A stretch of 64,000 nucleotides of DNA from an uncultured Lachnospiraceae bacterium (GTDB lineage: Bacteria > Bacillota > Clostridia > Lachnospirales > Lachnospiraceae), in the NCBI GenBank assembly GCA_910583895.1, contig CAJTYJ010000013.1, positions 1 through 64,000 of the forward strand. The letters are read 5' to 3'. This document shows positions 1-9,135 of this stretch, one piece after another. Below the pieces are notes generated by a model. That model ran no database searches. It worked only from the letters and a program-made list of their open reading frames with translations, and had not been told where the DNA came from. Made by a program: the position numbers and the translations under genes. The first letter of the stretch is position 1. Every line of letters begins with the position of its first letter.

Positions 1-874
1 GAGAACCATATCTCATACCGATGATATCGCTGGATACGATCTCATCCTCGGTATAGCCGTAGGACTCGGTTGCAGCTGCTTTCATTGTTGCGTTGATCTC
101 TTCTTTGGTCACTGCCTTGTTCACAACTGCGAACAGAAGCGTGGTGGAACCAGTCGGGGTCGGTACACGCTGTGCAGCGCCGATGAGTTTTCCGTTCAGC
201 TCCGGAATTACAAGACCGATTGCTTTAGCAGCACCGGTGCTGTTGGGAACGATATTGATTGCTGCCGCACGGCTTCTTCTCAGATCGCCTTTTCTCTGGG
301 GTCCGTCCAGAGGCATCTGGTCGCCGGTGTAAGCGTGGATGGTGCACATGATACCAGACTCGATGGGAGCCAGATCGTTGAGTGCTTTTGCCATCGGTGC
401 CAGGCAGTTGGTGGTACAGGAAGCTGCAGAGATCACCGTATCCTCTTTGGTCAGGGTCTCATGATTTACATTGTAAACGATCGTCGGCAGGTCATTGCCA
501 GCCGGAGCGGAGATAACAACTTTCTTAGCACCTGCAGTGATGTGTGCAGAAGCTTTCTCTTTGGAGGTATAGAATCCGGTACACTCCAGAACAACATCTA
601 CGCCGATCTCGCCCCAGGGAAGCTCTGTTGCGTTTGCTTTTGCATAGATTTTGATCTCTTTGCCATCAACTACGATGGAATCCTCTGTTGCAGATACGGA
701 ATCAGCCAGTGCGTATTTGCCCTGAGAAGAGTCGTACTTTAATAAATGTGCCAGCATCTTCGGGGAAGTCAGGTCATTGATTGCCACAACTTCATATCCC
801 TCTGCACCAAACATCTGTCTGAATGCAAGACGACCGATACGTCCAAATCCATTGATTGCTACTTTTACTGCCAT
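1..874 (-). CDS. gap: Glyceraldehyde-3-phosphate dehydrogenase, C-terminus cut by window edge
   Basis: Glycolytic NAD-dependent enzyme that oxidises glyceraldehyde 3-phosphate to 1,3-bisphosphoglycerate in the cytosol. About 291 of the usual ~335 residues are present. The Rossmann motif NGFGRIGR is at residues 8-15 and the catalytic motif ASCTTNC has its cysteine at about residue 153. The ATG at 874 follows an AGGAGG ribosome site. A TATAAT-like -10 (901-906, minus strand) lies just upstream, without a clear -35 box. The gene appears to start its own transcript, divergent from the PHP gene. Identification is secure; only the 3' end is missing. Confidence 0.97.
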   Translation of the reverse strand, partial: MAVKVAINGFGRIGRLAFRQMFGAEGYEVVAINDLTSPKMLAHLLKYDSSQGKYALADSVSATEDSIVVDGKEIKIYAKANATELPWGEIGVDVVLECTGFYTSKEKASAHITAGAKKVVISAPAGNDLPTIVYNVNHETLTKEDTVISAASCTTNCLAPMAKALNDLAPIESGIMCTIHAYTGDQMPLDGPQRKGDLRRSRAAAINIVPNSTGAAKAIGLVIPELNGKLIGAAQRVPTPTGSTTLLFAVVNKAVTKEEINATMKAAATESYGYTEDEIVSSDIIGMRYGS

Positions 875-1093
875 GTTTCAATTCCTCCTCAAAGTTGAAT
901 ATTATATGTTTGTCCTTTCAACTCTTACTCCGTTTGTTAAAAGAACATCAACCATTACATATTTTACCTAATTTGTCCCAAAATATCAATACCCAATCAA
1001 AATTTTTTCGCCGCATCTTTACATTTGAGGAAATATCTTCTATGATGTTCCCATACCATCATTCGACACAAAAGAAACAAGGAGGAAGCCTGT

Positions 1094-1906
1094 TTGTATA
1101 CATTTGCCGACTGTCATGTCCATACTTCTTTTTCCGGAGACTGCAGTATTTTGCCCGAACTTATGATCCAGAAAGCCATCGAACAGGGCATCGGACATCT
1201 TTGTCTTACAGACCATATGGACTATGATTATGTGGACAGTGATGTCTGCTTTGAATTTGATCCGGAAGAATACTTCCGCCGCCTGACGCATTTTCAGGAG
1301 CTTTACAAAGACCGCATCGACCTCACCATCGGTATCGAGCTTGGACTGCAGCCCTATCTGAGCAAGAAGCATCACAATCTGATCTTCTCTCATTCCTTTG
1401 ATCTGGTGATTGGTTCCATCCATCTAGTCCACTGCAGGGATCCTTATTTTCCTTCTTTCTATGAGGGAAGAGAGGAAGAAGAAGCCTATCTGGAATATTT
1501 TGAATGTGCCCTGCAGAATCTGAAGGCCTATTCGAACTTTGATGTTTTCGGACATCTGGATTATGTGGTCCGCTATGGTCCGAACAAAAACCGCTTTTAC
1601 TCTTACCGCAGATACAAAGAGCTTTTGGATGAAATTCTGCGCACACTGATCAAAAAAGACATCGGACTGGAAGTCAACACCGGCGGTTACCGTTATGGAC
1701 TGCATGCACCCAATCCCTGCAAGGAGATCATCTGCCGCTACCGGGAACTGGGCGGAAAGATCATCACCTTAGGCTCTGATGCCCATGACCCTTCTTTTCT
1801 TGCCAGCCATTTTAAAGAGGTCGCAGAGCTTCTGATCAGCTGCGGATTTTCTTCTTATTACCTGTTTCGGCAGAGAAAGCCAGAAGAACTTCCTCTTGGA
1901 GAATGA
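1094..1906 (+). CDS. PHP-domain phosphoesterase, histidinol-phosphatase (HisK/HisJ) family
   Basis: Metal-dependent phosphoesterase of 270 residues. The N-terminal DCHVHTSFSGD carries the HxH metal pair, followed by LTDHMD, FGHLD and a C-terminal GSDAHDP, the usual order of PHP metal ligands. The family includes the L-histidinol phosphatase of histidine biosynthesis. No other his gene is nearby, so the substrate is uncertain. I chose the TTG at 1094 because it follows a strong AAGGAGGAAG ribosome site and the frame has no better ATG. It runs divergently from gap and ends before a hairpin shared with the convergent spore-protein gene. Confidence 0.85.
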   Translation: MYTFADCHVHTSFSGDCSILPELMIQKAIEQGIGHLCLTDHMDYDYVDSDVCFEFDPEEYFRRLTHFQELYKDRIDLTIGIELGLQPYLSKKHHNLIFSHSFDLVIGSIHLVHCRDPYFPSFYEGREEEEAYLEYFECALQNLKAYSNFDVFGHLDYVVRYGPNKNRFYSYRRYKELLDEILRTLIKKDIGLEVNTGGYRYGLHAPNPCKEIICRYRELGGKIITLGSDAHDPSFLASHFKEVAELLISCGFSSYYLFRQRKPEELPLGE

Positions 1907-1941
1907 AGTTTCAAAACGCGCGCTTATGAACACACAACAAC

Positions 1942-1970
1942 GAGAGGATGCCGCAAAAGGACATCCTCTC
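1942..1970. terminator. Hairpin between convergent genes
   Basis: A 9-bp perfect stem (GAGAGGATG / CATCCTCTC) lies between the PHP phosphatase and the convergent spore-protein gene. U-runs are weak on both sides, so it probably acts as a modest bidirectional terminator. Confidence 0.6.
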
Positions 1971-1980
1971 AGAAGGTTTC

Positions 1981-2184
1981 TTATTTACCTGCCATCTGGC
2001 GCTCCTGCGCCTCGATCATCTTTTTCACCATATAACCGCCTACGGAACCGTTCTGTCTGGAAGTCAGGTCTCCGTTATAACCGTCTGTCAGCGGCACGCC
2101 AATCTCACTTGCCACCTCATACTTAAAGCGATCCAACGCGCCCTTTGCTTCCGGTACTGCTGCTCTGTTCGTAGAATTAGACAT
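1981..2184 (-). CDS. Alpha/beta-type small acid-soluble spore protein
   Basis: A 67-residue DNA-coating protein of dormant spores. The family motifs are visible: KYEVASEIGV around residues 21-30 followed by GYNGDLTSRQNGSVGG and a C-terminal MVKKMIEAQE. Members bind spore DNA in an A-like form and are degraded by the Gpr protease at germination. The ATG follows AAGGAGGAG. The gene is monocistronic, with a candidate forespore promoter (CATACTA) about 75 bases upstream. It is direct evidence that the organism, or a recent ancestor, forms endospores. Confidence 0.95.
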   Translation of the reverse strand: MSNSTNRAAVPEAKGALDRFKYEVASEIGVPLTDGYNGDLTSRQNGSVGGYMVKKMIEAQERQMAGK

Positions 2185-2259
2185 AATAAACTCCTCCTTA
2201 CTGTGAAACAGTCCAACCTGCTGGTCCGCTTCACAATTTGTTGTTGTTTGTTACGACTA

Positions 2260-2287
2260 TAGTATGTGCAGTCCGAAGCTCAATACA
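2260..2287 (-). promoter_or_regulatory. Candidate sigma-G/sigma-F promoter of the spore-protein gene
   Basis: On the minus strand CATACTA (2260-2266) matches the forespore -10 consensus. TGTATT (2282-2287) resembles the -35, but the 15-base spacer is about two bases shorter than usual. The position fits a 5' leader of roughly 65 bases. The assignment rests on the -10 match and the gene's identity. Confidence 0.4.
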
Positions 2288-2347
2288 CTGTCAATTCCTT
2301 CAATTTCTGACAAAAATTTTAGCAGAAAAAAGGATCAGCCGGACAGT

Positions 2348-4405
2348 CTACAGACTTAGATTTTCCCCGCCTTTTTTGAGATAGGAGGCAAGCTTCTGTG
2401 CCAGAGCCTGATGGTTGGCATCTTTTAATCCGGGATCTTTTTTCAAAATGTCTCCCGCCGCCTCACTGGCATTTTGCAGCACCTTTGCATCCTGGTACAC
2501 ATCGCCCAGCTGAAATTCCAGCACTCCGCTCTGCCGGATCCCGAACAGATCCCCGGGACCCCGAAGCTTCAGATCTTCGCCTGCAATGTAAAAGCCGTCA
2601 TTGGACTGATTTAAAACTTCCAGGCGTTTTTTTGTGTCTTTGCTTTTACTCCCGCTCATGAAGATGCAGTAAGACTGTGCCTTTCCTCTGCCCACACGCC
2701 CCCGAAGCTGGTGAAGCTGGGCCAGGCCAAAACGCTCTGCATTCTCCACCAGCATCACCGTGGCATTTGGCACATTGATCCCCACTTCAATCACTGTGGT
2801 GGACACCAGAATCTGAATCTCTCCTCCTGCAAAACGCTCCATGATCTCATTTTTCTCTTTCGCTTTCATCCTGCCGTGCAGACAGGCGATCCGGTGTCCG
2901 GGCAGAAGATCCGAAAGCTTCTTTGTATAGTCTGTTACATTCTGAAGCTCCAGCTCTTCGTTTTCTTCCACCATGGGACAGATAATATAGACCTGATGAC
3001 CAAGAGCCGTCTCTTTTTCCATAAAACGATAGGCGCTTGGGCGGTAAGATTCGTCCACCACGCAGTTTTTGATGGGCAGGCGGCTGGCCGGCAGTTCGTC
3101 CACCACGGACAGTTCCAGATCCCCGTAAACGATGATGGCCAGAGTCCGGGGAATGGGCGTGGCGCTCATGACCAGCACATGGGGATGCAGCCCTTTTTCC
3201 GCGAGTGTCTCCCGCTGGCGGACACCGAACCGGTGCTGTTCGTCTGTCACCACCAGCCCAAGCCTGTGGTAATTTACGTTTTCCTGAATCAGAGCATGGG
3301 TCCCGATGACAATCTGAGCCCTTCCATCCTCTACCGCTTCCCCTGCGGCCCTTTTTTCTTTTGCTGTCATGGAACCGGTCAGCAAAACTGCTTTCAAAGG
3401 AATCTCAAATTGGTCAAGCAGTCCCAGAATCGACTCATAATGCTGCTTTGCCAGCACTTCGGTGGGCACCATCAAAGCTCCCTGATAGCCGTTGACCCCC
3501 GCCGTCACAAGCGCCAGCACCGCCAGTATCGTCTTGCCGGAACCCACATCTCCCTGCACCAGGCGGCTCATCATGTGTGCTCCGCTCAGGTCGCCCGCAA
3601 TCTCCTGCCACACTCTTTTCTGTGCCCCTGTCAGCTCGTAGGGAAGCCCCTGAATGATCTTTTTTGTCTCCTCCACCTCACTCATGGGCGCCTCGTTTCT
3701 GAGAGACTCCTGGGTCTCCTTCAGCTTTCGGATTCCCAGAACAAAGAAGAGAAATTCATCAAACACCAGCCGCTCTCTCGCCCGGCGCATTTCCTGCTCA
3801 TCCTTTGGAAAATGCACTTCCTTATGCGCCTCCCACTCAGGGCGCAGACGGTATTTTACCAGAATTTCTTCCGGAAGATATTCCGGTATCTGCACTTCTC
3901 CTTTGTCCAGTACCTGCCGGATCGCTTTTGTCACCATCTTACCCGTAAGCCCGGCTGTCAGCGGATATTTAGGCTGCATCACATGAAGCAGCCGGTCATA
4001 GTCCCCCAGCGAATAGTGTTCCGGCTGTTCCATCCGGTACTGACTGCCCCGGATCTTCACAAGTCCCCGGAAGATATACTGCCCGCCCCGCTGAAAATAA
4101 TTCCGAAGGAAAGGCATGTTGAACCAGGTACCCTGCATAACCGCTTCCCCCACCTGGATCTGCGCCGTGAATACCTGATACCTGGCATACCGCTTGACCG
4201 CCGACACCGACCGGAGGATCCCCTGTACGGCGTACTTTCCCCCGTCCTCTGTCTGGTCCAGTGTCACTGGTTCTGTAAAAGTCTCATAGGCTCTCGGATA
4301 ATAGGCCAGCAGATCCCCAATGGTATGAATCCCTGCCTTTGCAAAGGGAAGAGCTGTTTTTTCTCCGATCCCCTTGATCTTCCGAATCGAATCTTCCAGT
4401 TTCAT
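2348..4405 (-). CDS. recG: ATP-dependent DNA helicase RecG
   Basis: Full-length 685-residue branch-migration helicase that remodels stalled forks and recombination intermediates. An N-terminal OB-fold wedge region is followed by superfamily 2 motifs: GDVGSGKT (Walker A, about residues 283-290), the DEQH box at about 387-390 and the downstream QLRGRVGRG. The ribosome site is weak (GAAGAG). It lies 75 bases below yloV with a terminator-like hairpin between them, in the conserved order rpmB-yloU-yloV-recG. Identification is secure. Confidence 0.97.
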   Translation of the reverse strand: MKLEDSIRKIKGIGEKTALPFAKAGIHTIGDLLAYYPRAYETFTEPVTLDQTEDGGKYAVQGILRSVSAVKRYARYQVFTAQIQVGEAVMQGTWFNMPFLRNYFQRGGQYIFRGLVKIRGSQYRMEQPEHYSLGDYDRLLHVMQPKYPLTAGLTGKMVTKAIRQVLDKGEVQIPEYLPEEILVKYRLRPEWEAHKEVHFPKDEQEMRRARERLVFDEFLFFVLGIRKLKETQESLRNEAPMSEVEETKKIIQGLPYELTGAQKRVWQEIAGDLSGAHMMSRLVQGDVGSGKTILAVLALVTAGVNGYQGALMVPTEVLAKQHYESILGLLDQFEIPLKAVLLTGSMTAKEKRAAGEAVEDGRAQIVIGTHALIQENVNYHRLGLVVTDEQHRFGVRQRETLAEKGLHPHVLVMSATPIPRTLAIIVYGDLELSVVDELPASRLPIKNCVVDESYRPSAYRFMEKETALGHQVYIICPMVEENEELELQNVTDYTKKLSDLLPGHRIACLHGRMKAKEKNEIMERFAGGEIQILVSTTVIEVGINVPNATVMLVENAERFGLAQLHQLRGRVGRGKAQSYCIFMSGSKSKDTKKRLEVLNQSNDGFYIAGEDLKLRGPGDLFGIRQSGVLEFQLGDVYQDAKVLQNASEAAGDILKKDPGLKDANHQALAQKLASYLKKGGENLSL

Positions 4406-4434
4406 ACTCTGTTTCTCTTCTTTCTTTTCCTGGT

Positions 4435-4466
4435 CAAAAGAGCGGGCACGCCTTACGCACCCGCTC
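4435..4466 (-). terminator. Terminator downstream of the YloV-like gene
   Basis: Minus-strand hairpin with GAGCGGG / CCCGCTC arms (4440-4446 and 4460-4466) and an inner GCG pairing, followed by UUUU. It may limit read-through from yloV into recG. Confidence 0.6.
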
Positions 4467-4480
4467 CTGTCTGCTGCTTC

Positions 4481-6145
4481 TTATTCCACAGAGATTACAT
4501 AATAATAGATCGGCTGCCCTCCGCTGTGGAGTTCCACCTCCGCATCCGGATACCGCTCTTGGATCTGATCTCTCAGCGCTTCTGCATCTTCTCTGGCAAC
4601 CTCCTCGCCATAGTAGATGCCGATGATCTCGGAGTCTACTTCCACCAGCGCTTCCATCATCGCAAGCGTCGTGTCCCCGATCTCTTTTCCAACAGCCAGA
4701 ATCCCCTCATCGCCGATGCCCATGATGTCTCCCAGATGGATCTCTTTGTCGTCGATCTTCGTATCCCGGACCGCATAGGTCACCTGCCCGGTCTTCACAT
4801 TCTTGATCTCCGCCTGCATCCGAAGCTCATTCTCTCTTGGCGTCTCCTCCGGAATGTAGTTGACCATGGCTGTGATTCCCTGAGGAATCGTCTTGGTGGG
4901 AATCACGATCACCCGCTTATCGGAAGTCAGAAAGCTGGCCTGATTCGCCGCCAGAATAATATTCTTATTATTCGGAAGAATGAAGACATTGTCTGCATTG
5001 ACCTTCTCGATGGCCTCCAACATATCTTCCGTGCTGGGATTCATGGTCTGGCCGCCCTCAATCAGATGGTCGACCCCCAGACCTTTGAAGATCTCTCCCA
5101 CGCCTTCTCCGATAGAGACCGAGATAAAGCCCATCTCTTTTCTTGGCTCTTCTTTTTTGGTCTCTTCTTTTTCCTTCTGTTCCATGGCAATCCTGGAGGC
5201 ATCCTTGATCAGCTTCTCCTCATGCTCCAGGCGCATATTGTCAATCTTCATCTTCGACAGGGCACCATACGTCAGCGCTCTCTGGATAGCCAGTCCAGGA
5301 TCGTTCGTATGTACGTGCACCTTGACGATATCGTCGTCGGACACGACTACGATGGAATCACCGATGGATTCCAAAAATGCTTTAAAATCCAGCTCTGTCT
5401 TTTCATCATAGGCCTTTTCCAGCATAATGATGAACTCCGTACAGTAACCGAACTTGATCTCCGCCTGGGTCTGCGCACTGATCCGGATCCCGGACTCCTG
5501 CTTCGGCGTCTCAAAGGAATAATCCACCTCTTTTCCAAGAAGTATATCATAAGCGCCTTTTAACACCTCCAAAAGACCCTGACCGCCGGAATCCACCACG
5601 CCTGCTTCCTTCAAAACCGGCAGCATATCCGGAGTTCTGGCCAGAACTTTCTCTGCCTCATCGATCACCAGTCGGGCAAACTCCTCCACATCCTCCACAG
5701 ACTGAGCCAGCTCCGCCGCCTTATTGGCCGCTCCTTTGGCTACGGTCAGAATCGTACCTTCTTTGGGCTTCATGACTGCCTTGTACGCGGTTTCTACGGA
5801 TTTTTGCATGGCGTTGGCCAGGTCGATGACATCCAGCTCTTCATGCTCCTTAATCCCATTGGTAAAGCCCCGCAGAAGCTGAGAGAGGATCACACCGGAA
5901 TTCCCTCTTGCGCCCCGAAGAGAGCCGGTTGCGATGCATTTGGCCAGCGTCTCCATGTTCGGATTGTCTAATGCGCTGACTTCTCTGGCCGCCGCAGTGA
6001 TCGTCAGTGTCATATTGGTCCCTGTATCCCCGTCGGGCACTGGAAACACATTCAGTTCATTAATCCACTCTTTTTTTGATTCCAGATTCCTGGCACCGCC
6101 CAGAAACATCTTCGCTACCATCCGGGCATCAATTGTCTTAATCAC
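4481..6145 (-). CDS. DAK2-domain protein YloV, FakA-like fatty acid kinase subunit
   Basis: A 554-residue protein of the YloV/FakA family, in which a DhaK-L type kinase domain phosphorylates fatty acids presented by a DegV/FakB-type carrier. The N-terminal domain has the nucleotide/metal motif PVPDGDTGTNM (about residues 34-44) and GARGNSGVILSQLLRG; the second half is the characteristic YloV C-terminal domain. The GTG start at 6145 follows GGGAGG with good spacing. It is 18 bases below the Asp23 gene and almost certainly co-transcribed with it. The fatty-acid role is inferred from the family; no FakB partner lies in the window. Confidence 0.88.
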   Translation of the reverse strand: MIKTIDARMVAKMFLGGARNLESKKEWINELNVFPVPDGDTGTNMTLTITAAAREVSALDNPNMETLAKCIATGSLRGARGNSGVILSQLLRGFTNGIKEHEELDVIDLANAMQKSVETAYKAVMKPKEGTILTVAKGAANKAAELAQSVEDVEEFARLVIDEAEKVLARTPDMLPVLKEAGVVDSGGQGLLEVLKGAYDILLGKEVDYSFETPKQESGIRISAQTQAEIKFGYCTEFIIMLEKAYDEKTELDFKAFLESIGDSIVVVSDDDIVKVHVHTNDPGLAIQRALTYGALSKMKIDNMRLEHEEKLIKDASRIAMEQKEKEETKKEEPRKEMGFISVSIGEGVGEIFKGLGVDHLIEGGQTMNPSTEDMLEAIEKVNADNVFILPNNKNIILAANQASFLTSDKRVIVIPTKTIPQGITAMVNYIPEETPRENELRMQAEIKNVKTGQVTYAVRDTKIDDKEIHLGDIMGIGDEGILAVGKEIGDTTLAMMEALVEVDSEIIGIYYGEEVAREDAEALRDQIQERYPDAEVELHSGGQPIYYYVISVE

Positions 6146-6163
6146 AACGCAGATCCTCCCTCG

Positions 6164-6520
6164 TTAATCAATCACTCTTACGCCTTCTACAAAGATGTCA
6201 ATCTTGCTGATTTTCATACCGGTAAATGCTTCCACCTGATACTTGACGGAATCAATCAGATTCCTGGAAACCACCGGAATATTGACGCCGTAGGCTACAA
6301 TCACATGGAACCCCAGATAAATATCATTCTCTTCAATGGCAACTTCTATCCCTCTTTTTATGCTGTCCTTCTTAAGCAGCTTCATCAGTCCGTCACGCAT
6401 GTCCAGGGATGCCATTCCGACAATTCCGCTGCAGCCAAGAGCCACAGAGCCCGCATAAGTCGCAATTACATCTGCATCTATCGTAATGCTGCCAAGTTCT
6501 GTACTAATCTGTCCCTGCAT
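6164..6520 (-). CDS. Asp23/Gls24 family protein (YloU-like)
   Basis: A 118-residue member of the alkaline-shock Asp23/Gls24 family, found next to yloV in many Firmicutes. Members are cytosolic or membrane-associated and linked to cell-envelope stress. The sequence begins MQGQISTELGSI and has the typical VALGCSGIVGMAS segment. A longer frame runs up to 6580, but I place the start at 6520 because GGGAGG lies 7 bases upstream and homology begins there. A TATAAT-like -10 lies upstream near 6590-6600. Confidence 0.9.
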   Translation of the reverse strand: MQGQISTELGSITIDADVIATYAGSVALGCSGIVGMASLDMRDGLMKLLKKDSIKRGIEVAIEENDIYLGFHVIVAYGVNIPVVSRNLIDSVKYQVEAFTGMKISKIDIFVEGVRVID

Positions 6521-6699
6521 ATGAATACCTCCCGATTTCTTACCTGACTGCTTTGGTTCATCCTGTAACCAGCAGTCCATAATCTTTTATTATTATACCC
6601 GATATCCTGTAAAAATGAAATAAAATTTTATTTTTTCTATTTTCGGAATCTTCGCATATATATAGAATAAATCATCCTGCTTAAAGGACGGTAATCTCC

Positions 6700-6846
6700 A
6701 TGAAAAAGCACCTCGGTCTCATCCTGTTTTGGACCGGCGTCGGGATCTTTATCACCCTTTTTCTGCCGGAGGATCAGCTGTTCCTTCGTATCTTTCTCTC
6801 TGCCGTCCTGATCCTGTGCGGCTATCAGTGTTACGTAAGCTGCTGA
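6700..6846 (+). CDS. Small two-helix membrane protein, unknown
   Basis: A 48-residue open frame from an ATG preceded by AAAGGA. It encodes two hydrophobic stretches (about residues 5-22 and 28-45) separated by a short acidic turn PEDQ, the layout of a helical hairpin membrane protein. It runs against its neighbours, between the Asp23 gene and rpmB. I do not recognise the family. Codon choice and hydrophobicity look protein-like, but there is no independent evidence of expression. Confidence 0.55.
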   Translation: MKKHLGLILFWTGVGIFITLFLPEDQLFLRIFLSAVLILCGYQCYVSC

Positions 6847-6867
6847 TCCTGTCCGGAGGGCTTTTTA

Positions 6868-6903
6868 TATCACAGGGAAGTTCGGAGAACTTTCCTAGTG
6901 ATA
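6868..6903. repeat. Strong 15-bp palindrome without U-run
   Basis: Arms TATCAC-GGGAAGTTC and GAACTTTCC-GTGATA pair with one wobble and a small bulge around a GGA loop. It follows the 48-residue gene. Neither strand shows a U-tract, so it may end the small gene inefficiently or be a dispersed palindrome. Confidence 0.5.
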
Positions 6904-6908
6904 CAAGA

Positions 6909-6932
6909 AAAGGGCTGTCATACTGACAACCC
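6909..6932 (-). terminator. rpmB terminator
   Basis: The minus-strand stem GGGTTGTCA / TGACAGCCC has a 3-base loop and is followed by UUUUCUU, directly after the rpmB stop codon. Confidence 0.75.
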
Positions 6933-6960
6933 CCTCACGCGATCCTGTCTAATAACCGAT

Positions 6961-7146
6961 TTAAGCTCTCTCTACTTTACCAGACTTTAAGCAAGAAGTG
7001 CACACATACATTTTCTTTGCCCCGCCGTTCACTTTGACTTTCACGGATTTTACATTGGATCTCCACATTTTGTTGGATTTTCTATGGGAATGACTCACGT
7101 TGTTTCCAAAGTGAACACTCTTGTCACAAATTGCACATTTCGCCAT
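6961..7146 (-). CDS. rpmB: 50S ribosomal protein L28
   Basis: A 61-residue large-subunit protein. It begins MAKCAICDKS and carries a second cysteine pair in VCTSCLKSGK, so it is the zinc-ribbon (C+) form of L28. Two ATGs lie in tandem. The second (7146) is preferred because AAGGAGG is 7 bases upstream of it but only 4 from the first. The gene is monocistronic with its own terminator. Confidence 0.95.
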   Translation of the reverse strand: MAKCAICDKSVHFGNNVSHSHRKSNKMWRSNVKSVKVKVNGGAKKMYVCTSCLKSGKVERA

Positions 7147-7235
7147 CATTGCACCTCCTTCGGCTTATTTGAGTCCGGGAAGACTCACAACTTCTGTTAT
7201 TCTACCAGAATCTTTCTGGATTTGCAAGCAAAATT

Positions 7236-7655
7236 TTACTTTTTTTCGTTCAGAATTTCGCTCACGGTCCGTTCCACTTCCGGATCAGAACTTTCTTTCG
7301 ACTTTCCGGAGGTAAATTTGTTGACAAAATCCGGCACCATATCGAGGATTTTCGTCACTGCATCCTGATTCTTCACGTTGACCAGACGAATATTGCCCTC
7401 CTGGATGACGAGAACCGCACTGGGAGAAATCTTGCCGCCTAATCCCCCGGCACCGTTGTTCTTATGTTCACCGGAACTTGCCCCGGCGCCAACTCCGAAA
7501 GACACATCCACCAAAGGCAGGATGATCGTATCGCCCACCGTAATGGCATCGCCCACCACGGTCTTGCTGGAAATGAAATGGTCCATCCCCTGAAACAGGG
7601 ATGATACGGTGGTCTCAAAACTGTTGTTATTTTTTTCGCTCATGCTTCTAAACAT
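7236..7655 (-). CDS. gerW: GerW (YtfJ) family spore germination protein
   Basis: A 139-residue protein of the GerW/YtfJ family, a sporulation product needed for normal germination in Bacillus. The core VGDTIILPLVDVSFGVGAG and the Gly/Asn-rich GEHKNNGAGGLGGK are diagnostic. Two starts are possible: ATG 7655 lies only one or two bases after AGGAGG, and ATG 7640 (MSEKNNN) lies about 13 bases after it; neither spacing is ideal. It sits below a DUF2953 gene, the ytfI-ytfJ pairing seen in Bacillus. Confidence 0.9.
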   Translation of the reverse strand: MFRSMSEKNNNSFETTVSSLFQGMDHFISSKTVVGDAITVGDTIILPLVDVSFGVGAGASSGEHKNNGAGGLGGKISPSAVLVIQEGNIRLVNVKNQDAVTKILDMVPDFVNKFTSGKSKESSDPEVERTVSEILNEKK

Positions 7656-7742
7656 ACCTCCTGATCTTAAATTGCGCTGCAGCCCTTTTTTCCTGAACGT
7701 TCAGTCCGAAACATTCCCGGACCCCAAAAAGGCTTTCGCTGT

Positions 7743-8741
7743 TTAAAATTGCTGCCACTGCCGATACATATGGCGTATATCTTTGTGAAAATAAACCCGC
7801 AGAAGAATCCGGACAAATACATAACACCGGATCTTTCCTTTGATGAATATCTCTCCTTTTAAAATCTCCTGCTCAAAATCCGGCTGAATCCGAAGCGTCT
7901 TTGGATACCAGGCACAGAGCATGCCCGCGGCTCCCATGCAAAGACCCGTATGGGCCGGATCCGAAAAACCAAAGAGAATCTGTCCTTTTATCTTCCTGGG
8001 CCTGGATTTTTTCCAGAGATACTTAACTTCTTTCAAAAGTGCGCCTCTGGCACGTCTGTGCTCTTCCAGATTCCAAAAAGTCAGAAAATCATTTTTTCTG
8101 TCCCGCAATCTTCGTATGGTCCTGCCAATCTGCTTTATTTTTTCCCAGATCCTGCGGATCTTATGACATAATCTTTGAAACACCCCTTTGATCTTCTGAT
8201 CCAGCCGTTCAAAAAGCGGCCGCTTCGGGGGCTTCTTTTTTTCGTTTAACCGTTCTTCTTCAAAAACAGGCGGGACTTCTTTTGGATCCGGCTGCCTCTC
8301 TGCCGGTTTCTGCAGACGTTCCTCATCTGCACCGGCCTGCAGAAAGTCAGGCGGCGGTTCCATGGGGCTGCTCATGGAAGACTGCGTCTCTTTTTTCTTT
8401 GGACATTTTCGCTTTTTTCGCCCGCGCTTCTTTTTTGCCGGTTTTTCGGACCTTTTTTTGGGTCTTTCCTCCCCCGGAATCTTCCACAGGGGAAAGCCAA
8501 ACAGCCGCAGCTGAAACCTCGGGGAAAAATCCTCCTCTTCTTTCAGCCAAAAGCGGACCGTGACGATTCGGAAAAGCCACGAAGCAAAAGCAGACACCTG
8601 ACCGGTCTCTTTTTTTTCCGCCTGGATCTGATAGGATACGGCCACAAACAAAACCGCGTACAGTACAAGCAAAAAAAGCCCCACCAGGACCAGCAGCAGG
8701 ATTCCCAGTATTTTTAAGATAAACAATATGACATGCAGCAT
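7743..8741 (-). CDS. DUF2953 (YtfI-like) membrane protein
   Basis: A 332-residue protein with a hydrophobic N-terminus (about residues 5-35), then a long Lys/Pro/Glu-rich linker (about 95-190, with runs such as KKKRGRKKRK), and a C-terminal half ending in the DUF2953 region (residues ~225-325, including GFSDPAHTGLCMG). The function is unknown. In Bacillus the equivalent gene lies beside ytfJ (gerW), as here, suggesting a sporulation link. The charged linker is longer than I would expect for the family. AAAGGAAT precedes the ATG. Confidence 0.75.
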   Translation of the reverse strand: MLHVILFILKILGILLLVLVGLFLLVLYAVLFVAVSYQIQAEKKETGQVSAFASWLFRIVTVRFWLKEEEDFSPRFQLRLFGFPLWKIPGEERPKKRSEKPAKKKRGRKKRKCPKKKETQSSMSSPMEPPPDFLQAGADEERLQKPAERQPDPKEVPPVFEEERLNEKKKPPKRPLFERLDQKIKGVFQRLCHKIRRIWEKIKQIGRTIRRLRDRKNDFLTFWNLEEHRRARGALLKEVKYLWKKSRPRKIKGQILFGFSDPAHTGLCMGAAGMLCAWYPKTLRIQPDFEQEILKGEIFIKGKIRCYVFVRILLRVYFHKDIRHMYRQWQQF

Positions 8742-8752
8742 ATGGATTCCTT

Positions 8753-9082
8753 TTAATCCTCCACAAAATCTTCCGCCCCAAAAGAGCTTCTGACATCAAA
8801 GCCTCCGGTCTTCCCATAGACTTCTGCCAGAATCTGCCCGGCCAGGCGAAAAGCTTCCATACGGCCCTCTGCCACCCCGACCACATCCAGACACTGGTTT
8901 TTCTCAAACAGGGAGTTTTTAAGCATCCCGTTGTGAAAGATATCCAAAAGCCCGCCGGAAGCGGAGGTCAAAGTGAGATAATAGACGCCGGCCATCCAGG
9001 TTCCTTCTGATGCTTTTTTCCTGATTTTCTGAATCCTTGGCGCCGCATTCGTTCCCAGATACAGATTCCGATACCATCTCAT
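8753..9082 (-). CDS. Conserved hypothetical protein beside sporulation genes
   Basis: A 109-residue soluble protein that I cannot place in a named family. It is basic at the N-terminus (YLGTNAAPRIQKIRKK), then has a mixed segment GVYYLTLTSASGGLLDIFHN and an acidic end FGAEDFVED. It stops 11 bases before the DUF2953 start and that gene's ribosome site lies in the gap, so the two are co-translated. It is the first gene of a hypothetical-DUF2953-GerW group. No signal peptide or membrane segment is visible. Confidence 0.65.
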   Translation of the reverse strand: MRWYRNLYLGTNAAPRIQKIRKKASEGTWMAGVYYLTLTSASGGLLDIFHNGMLKNSLFEKNQCLDVVGVAEGRMEAFRLAGQILAEVYGKTGGFDVRSSFGAEDFVED

Positions 9083-9107
9083 CTTTTCTTACGCCCCTTT
9101 GTAAAAA

Positions 9108-9131
9108 GAGGCTGTCGTTGCCAACAACCTC
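9108..9131 (-). terminator. Terminator of the NUDIX gene
   Basis: A 10-bp stem including two G-U pairs (GAGGTTGTTG / CGACAGCCTC) around a 4-base loop is followed by UUUUU on the minus strand. Confidence 0.75.
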
Positions 9132-9135
9132 TTCG

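Noticed and set aside
2711..5563. 950-codon plus-strand open frame
   Set aside because: It is antisense to recG and yloV, has no ribosome site, and reads as a His/Pro-rich shadow of those genes.
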